IMG/VR virus record: IMGVR_UViG_3300034021_001303
Location: 1-26,156 of that record
Origin: a virus
Direction: 5' to 3' (one strand)
Length of the DNA: 26,156 bases
Both the position numbers and the translations under genes were made by a program. Under the pieces are notes generated by a model. It did not search any database. It saw nothing but the letters and a program-made list of their open reading frames with translations, and was not told the origin of the DNA. Of the stretch, positions 22,694-26,156 are shown piece after piece (within the stretch, counting starts at the first letter, position 1; the number at the start of each line of letters is the position of its first letter).

Positions 22694-25648
22694 ATGGCTA
22701 AAAAGTTCATCCCCAATACCGCGGCTTCAGGTTCAGGTACTCCTTTCGATAATATTGTCGGGTTACAAACTGTGCAGGGTGGTGGACTGACTCAAGGTAA
22801 TTTTGAGTTCTCAACTGGGTTATCAGAAAAAGTTAATAGAAATTTTAACATAGGTGTTTTCCAAGACCCAGTTTCATTGGAGTCGTTGAACATAGAATCA
22901 GTTAACGAAGCAAGAGAATTATTAGCAAAAGAGTATCGTGTCTACCCAAACTACGATTTATCTGTTGTCACCAACTTTACCATTTATGGTTCTTTACAAA
23001 AAAGATTAGAAGTTTCTGTTCAGAGAATTATCAATTTCTTCCCTGCGGGAATCGAGATTGACTATGTTTATTATGATTTCACAACAGGTAATACGGCGAC
23101 AGGAATAACATACGATTCCATTTCGAACGAAACAGAACTGGTTATTAATGTTGATAGAATTAAAAACCCATTTTCATTAGATTATTCAACAAATTCTGTA
23201 ATAAATTTACAGAATAGGGAACAAGAGTTTTCGCCTATAAGAGATTTGACAAATCGATACAGAGATTATGCTCTTGTGGTTAGTGGAATTACTTATCCAA
23301 TAATAGACTTTACACCTTCCAATAGTTTATTCTCGGGACAAATCAGTTTAATCGTAGAGGGTAATCCATTCAGTGGTTCAATTTCTACTACGAGTTCATT
23401 GGTTATCAGACCAAATGATTATTATGTAGAAAAATCTTTTGCTGAAGATTTCGACGAGGTTGAAAGATTCTTACTCAACAGACTGACAGTACCAATTTAC
23501 ACGGCAACATTTAATGTTCCAACTGAGAGTGATAGTGGTGTAGTTACAGTTTCAAATCAAAGTGTTACATGGAGTAAAGATGGACTTTGGAATTTGGATA
23601 TTAGAACACCAGAATTCTCAAACTATCTTGAACAATTAAATGAAATTGGTGTAGAGTTCGATGCCTACAAAACAAATCTTATTGCTAGATTTTTAGTAAC
23701 TGAGTCTTTGTTGGAATTTGATACACCCGACCACAAAGTTGGTAAAGTATTACAAATTTACGGAAGAAGTTTTGACCAAATAAAACAATTCATCGATGCT
23801 TTGGCATACATGAATTCAGTTCAATACAACCCTGGTAATGATATACCATCGATGTTATTGAAAAATTTGGCACAAACTTTAGGTTGGTCCACTAACATTT
23901 CACCAATCACAAATGAATCTTTCTTGGATTCTGTTTATTCATCAACAGGTGTTACACAATACGAGGGATTTTCAAGAGAATTAACACCATCGGAATTGAA
24001 TTATCAATTCTACCGAAACTTAATTCTAAACTCGGCATATCTTTTCAAATCAAAAGGAACAAGAAGGTCCATTGAATTTACGATGAGACTTGTTGGTGCA
24101 CCCGATGCTTTGATTGAATTTAATGAACACGTTTATTTGGCGGACCAAAGAATAAACATGAGACAGTTCAATCAAGAATTTATTCAAATTACTGGTGGAA
24201 CTTATGTCGATGAATTTACCGTATTTGATTCAGGTAATACATTCTCAATTTTGGGTGTCAAATACACCGCATTTACCTCAACATCTGAAACTTTTATTGT
24301 TGACCAAGTAAGGGAAGATTATCCTGTAGACGATTTAGGTTATCCACAAGCCCCGATTGATACTGAAAATTATTTCTTTGAAAAAGGTGCTGGTTGGTTC
24401 GAGGCAACTCCCCAACACAGAAGTCCTGCGGTAGTTAATCAATCATTGTCTGTGTTTACAGGAAGTAGTCCAAATGTTCAAACTTTCCTACAACCATTTA
24501 CCTACGGACAAGAATATTTCAATAGATTCAGAAATTTCCCATACATGAATTTGGGATTCAAATTGAAACTCACAAAAGACAATAAGAAAAGTTGGCAACC
24601 ACCTGTCTACCGAGTCTCAAGAGATGCTGGGTATGAAGCTCTATATTACGCTGGAGATGACAAATTGGTTATGAATGCTAAGAATGTAGATTTATTCTTG
24701 AATCCGGCTCAAGGTATTTTGTATGATGTTTGGCAGATGTCACAAAATAATAACTACCCAATTCCGAATACAGGGATGACACCGGCATATCCATTTTTGG
24801 GAAGTTATGATTGGACATTTATCAATCCACAACCTAATAAGAAAACGTTTTTTGAATTTGCTCAAACGTTTATTAATAATACAATCAACATTTCTAATAG
24901 ATGGTATTCTACAGACGGAAAAACTGGCGGTTATCCTGACTTGTTAAACATCTATTACAACTATCTATTATCCGACCAAAATGTTGGAATCCCAAATGAC
25001 AATTTTACTTATAGAAAACTAATTGAATATGTTCAGGGATTAGGACCGTATTGGATACGATTGGTCCAACAGATGGTTCCAGCCTCAACTATTTGGAACA
25101 CAGGGGTTCGTTTAGAAAATTCGGCATTACAAAGACAAAAATACGTATACAGAAGACAAAGAGGTTGTCAAATTATTCCGATAGAAGTGGACCCATGTTT
25201 GGCTCAAGGAGATTTGTTCAAATATGATTGCACATCTGAAACTGCAACTTGTTCGATATTCCCATGGATAGGAGTAAGTACCTCAATTAACTCATTCTCT
25301 GAGGTATTATATTCAGTATTGAATACTTACGTGACATCAATAGGTAAAACTCTGAATGATTGTCAACTCAATACTCTATACACTGATTGGTATGTTGATG
25401 TAAGAATAGATGGGAATGTCGTTGTTCAATCATCTTTCTTTACAGGGTATGGACCATCCCAAGTTCCAACAAATAATCAGTGGAGAAGTGCCTTACTTCT
25501 TTATCTTTCACAATTAGTGAATGAAGGATTTTACTTCTATGTAAACGGTAATACTGTTACGGTATACAGATTGGAATGTGCGTCCGACTTGACTCCAAGT
25601 ACATTGGAAATAAATGTTGGAATAAATATTAATATAACTTGTAACTAA
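22694..25648 (+). CDS. Large baseplate protein with P2 gpI / gp7-like signature
   Basis: In this 984-residue product, residues about 330-480 hold the most informative region. LAQTLGWSTNISP is followed by NLILNSAYLFKSKGTRRSIE (439-460) and MRLVGAPDALIEF. The pattern of an Asn/Ser-rich helix, then K-G-T-R-x-x-I-E-F, then a short helix ending in LVG, is what I know from tail protein I of phage P2 and its relatives. In contractile systems, gpI-type proteins are the counterpart of the T4 gp7 core that pairs with gp6 to form the wedge. The first 300 residues are strand-rich. The C-terminus has a Cys-rich part (RRQRGCQIIPIEVDPC, then DCTSETATC) and probably a peripheral domain. Its stop overlaps the next start by one base. 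Confidence 0.7.
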   Translation: MAKKFIPNTAASGSGTPFDNIVGLQTVQGGGLTQGNFEFSTGLSEKVNRNFNIGVFQDPVSLESLNIESVNEARELLAKEYRVYPNYDLSVVTNFTIYGSLQKRLEVSVQRIINFFPAGIEIDYVYYDFTTGNTATGITYDSISNETELVINVDRIKNPFSLDYSTNSVINLQNREQEFSPIRDLTNRYRDYALVVSGITYPIIDFTPSNSLFSGQISLIVEGNPFSGSISTTSSLVIRPNDYYVEKSFAEDFDEVERFLLNRLTVPIYTATFNVPTESDSGVVTVSNQSVTWSKDGLWNLDIRTPEFSNYLEQLNEIGVEFDAYKTNLIARFLVTESLLEFDTPDHKVGKVLQIYGRSFDQIKQFIDALAYMNSVQYNPGNDIPSMLLKNLAQTLGWSTNISPITNESFLDSVYSSTGVTQYEGFSRELTPSELNYQFYRNLILNSAYLFKSKGTRRSIEFTMRLVGAPDALIEFNEHVYLADQRINMRQFNQEFIQITGGTYVDEFTVFDSGNTFSILGVKYTAFTSTSETFIVDQVREDYPVDDLGYPQAPIDTENYFFEKGAGWFEATPQHRSPAVVNQSLSVFTGSSPNVQTFLQPFTYGQEYFNRFRNFPYMNLGFKLKLTKDNKKSWQPPVYRVSRDAGYEALYYAGDDKLVMNAKNVDLFLNPAQGILYDVWQMSQNNNYPIPNTGMTPAYPFLGSYDWTFINPQPNKKTFFEFAQTFINNTINISNRWYSTDGKTGGYPDLLNIYYNYLLSDQNVGIPNDNFTYRKLIEYVQGLGPYWIRLVQQMVPASTIWNTGVRLENSALQRQKYVYRRQRGCQIIPIEVDPCLAQGDLFKYDCTSETATCSIFPWIGVSTSINSFSEVLYSVLNTYVTSIGKTLNDCQLNTLYTDWYVDVRIDGNVVVQSSFFTGYGPSQVPTNNQWRSALLLYLSQLVNEGFYFYVNGNTVTVYRLECASDLTPSTLEINVGININITCN

Positions 25649-26156
25649 TGTCGGCTTTTGGATATGTTTTATCGATTACTGGAACTTGTGATAACAACAT
25701 AGGAAGTGCGTTGATTACAGGTAGTGGTGGGGTTCCGCCATACACTTTTGATTGGTATGACCCTGACTTAGGAACCGGTCCTTATAAAACAAATTTAGCC
25801 GCGGGAACTTACTTAGTAAGAGCTAATGACTCAACCGCACCTGTTAACAACGAATTTTACATCAACGTACAAGTCGGAGATTCATTTGAACTTGATTTAA
25901 TTAGTGTTACGGGTACAACTTGCGGTGATAATAATGGTTATGTTAGAGTTTCTGCCGATACTGACAATAATATTGTCGATTGGTACCTCTACACGGGTTC
26001 AACTTATTTGATTGACAGTACATCCACGAATGATGGTTTTGCAGAATTTGATAACCTTGCACCGGGCACTTATTACATTTTGGGTCAGAATGGTGCGGGA
26101 TGTTCAGGAACCACAGCAGAATTCATAGTGTATACATCCTCAACCTTGGATTATGG
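25648..26156 (+). CDS. SprB-repeat-like adhesin or tail fibre, 3' end cut by the window edge
   Basis: The frame starts at ATG 25648 on the last base of the preceding stop codon and remains open to the right edge (169 codons). Two tandem immunoglobulin-like units are visible. Unit 1 (residues about 5-76) has TGTCDNN, GGVPPYTFDWYD and LAAGTYLVRAND. Unit 2 (about 83-163) has TGTTCGDNNGYV, VDWYLY and LAPGTYYILGQNGAGC. The order C-x-(D/N)-N-x-G, then G-G-x-P-P-Y-x-x-x-W, then L-x-x-G-T-Y is the pattern of SprB repeats from flavobacterial gliding adhesins. There is no signal peptide, as expected for a virion protein. It follows the baseplate genes, so a host-contact fibre or adhesin is likely. Confidence 0.75.
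   Translation, partial: MSAFGYVLSITGTCDNNIGSALITGSGGVPPYTFDWYDPDLGTGPYKTNLAAGTYLVRANDSTAPVNNEFYINVQVGDSFELDLISVTGTTCGDNNGYVRVSADTDNNIVDWYLYTGSTYLIDSTSTNDGFAEFDNLAPGTYYILGQNGAGCSGTTAEFIVYTSSTLDY

Noticed and set aside
1-26156. tRNA genes, CRISPR arrays, insertion sequences, integrase or attachment sites
   Set aside because: No cloverleaf-like sequence, spaced direct repeats, transposase motifs or terminal inverted repeats were seen. The non-coding gaps are too short to hold most of these.

Overview
The window is a piece of a large T4-like (contractile-tailed) phage genome. Every gene I can support lies on the + strand. The evidence is a recognisable T4-type replication set (gp32 single-stranded DNA-binding protein, UvsX recombinase, RNase H/flap nuclease, gp41 helicase), a class I ribonucleotide reductase pair, and a baseplate cluster that begins with gp25 and gp6. 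The host was most likely a member of the Bacteroidota. Start codons have almost no Shine-Dalgarno sequences and sit in A/T-rich leaders. The one convincing promoter fits the Bacteroidota TTTG/TAnnTTTG pattern. The gp32-like protein ends in a DLPF tip, and the gene cut by the right edge carries repeats like those of the flavobacterial gliding adhesin SprB. The host assignment is inference.

Layout: positions 1-2268 hold the 3' part of a probable baseplate hub gene (possibly with a cell-wall hydrolase domain), then two small unknown proteins, closed by a strong terminator. Positions 2330-7192 are the replication block: promoter, gp32-like gene, hairpin, uvsX, rnh, an unknown 149-residue protein, and the gp41-like helicase. 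Positions 7207-10634 are nrdB and nrdA, both strikingly close to the eukaryotic-type enzymes, closed by a second strong terminator. From 10743 to the right edge is the baseplate/tail operon: gp25, gp6, a giant 1694-residue protein, four proteins of unknown function (one with a PKD-like domain), a 984-residue protein with a P2 gpI/gp7-like signature, and a SprB-repeat protein that runs off the window.

How the parts work together: the replication and nucleotide genes supply DNA synthesis and recombination, while the late block builds the baseplate and the host-contacting structures. Genes in the late block are packed with 1-14 base overlaps or gaps of 2-4 bases, except for a 76-base spacer after gp6. 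A TATTTAT motif recurs in four of the few non-coding gaps, and in two late gaps it is paired with TTATAAAA at identical spacing, so it may be the phage's own promoter element. No tRNA, CRISPR array, insertion sequence or integrase was seen, and no gap longer than about 135 bases lacks a gene.
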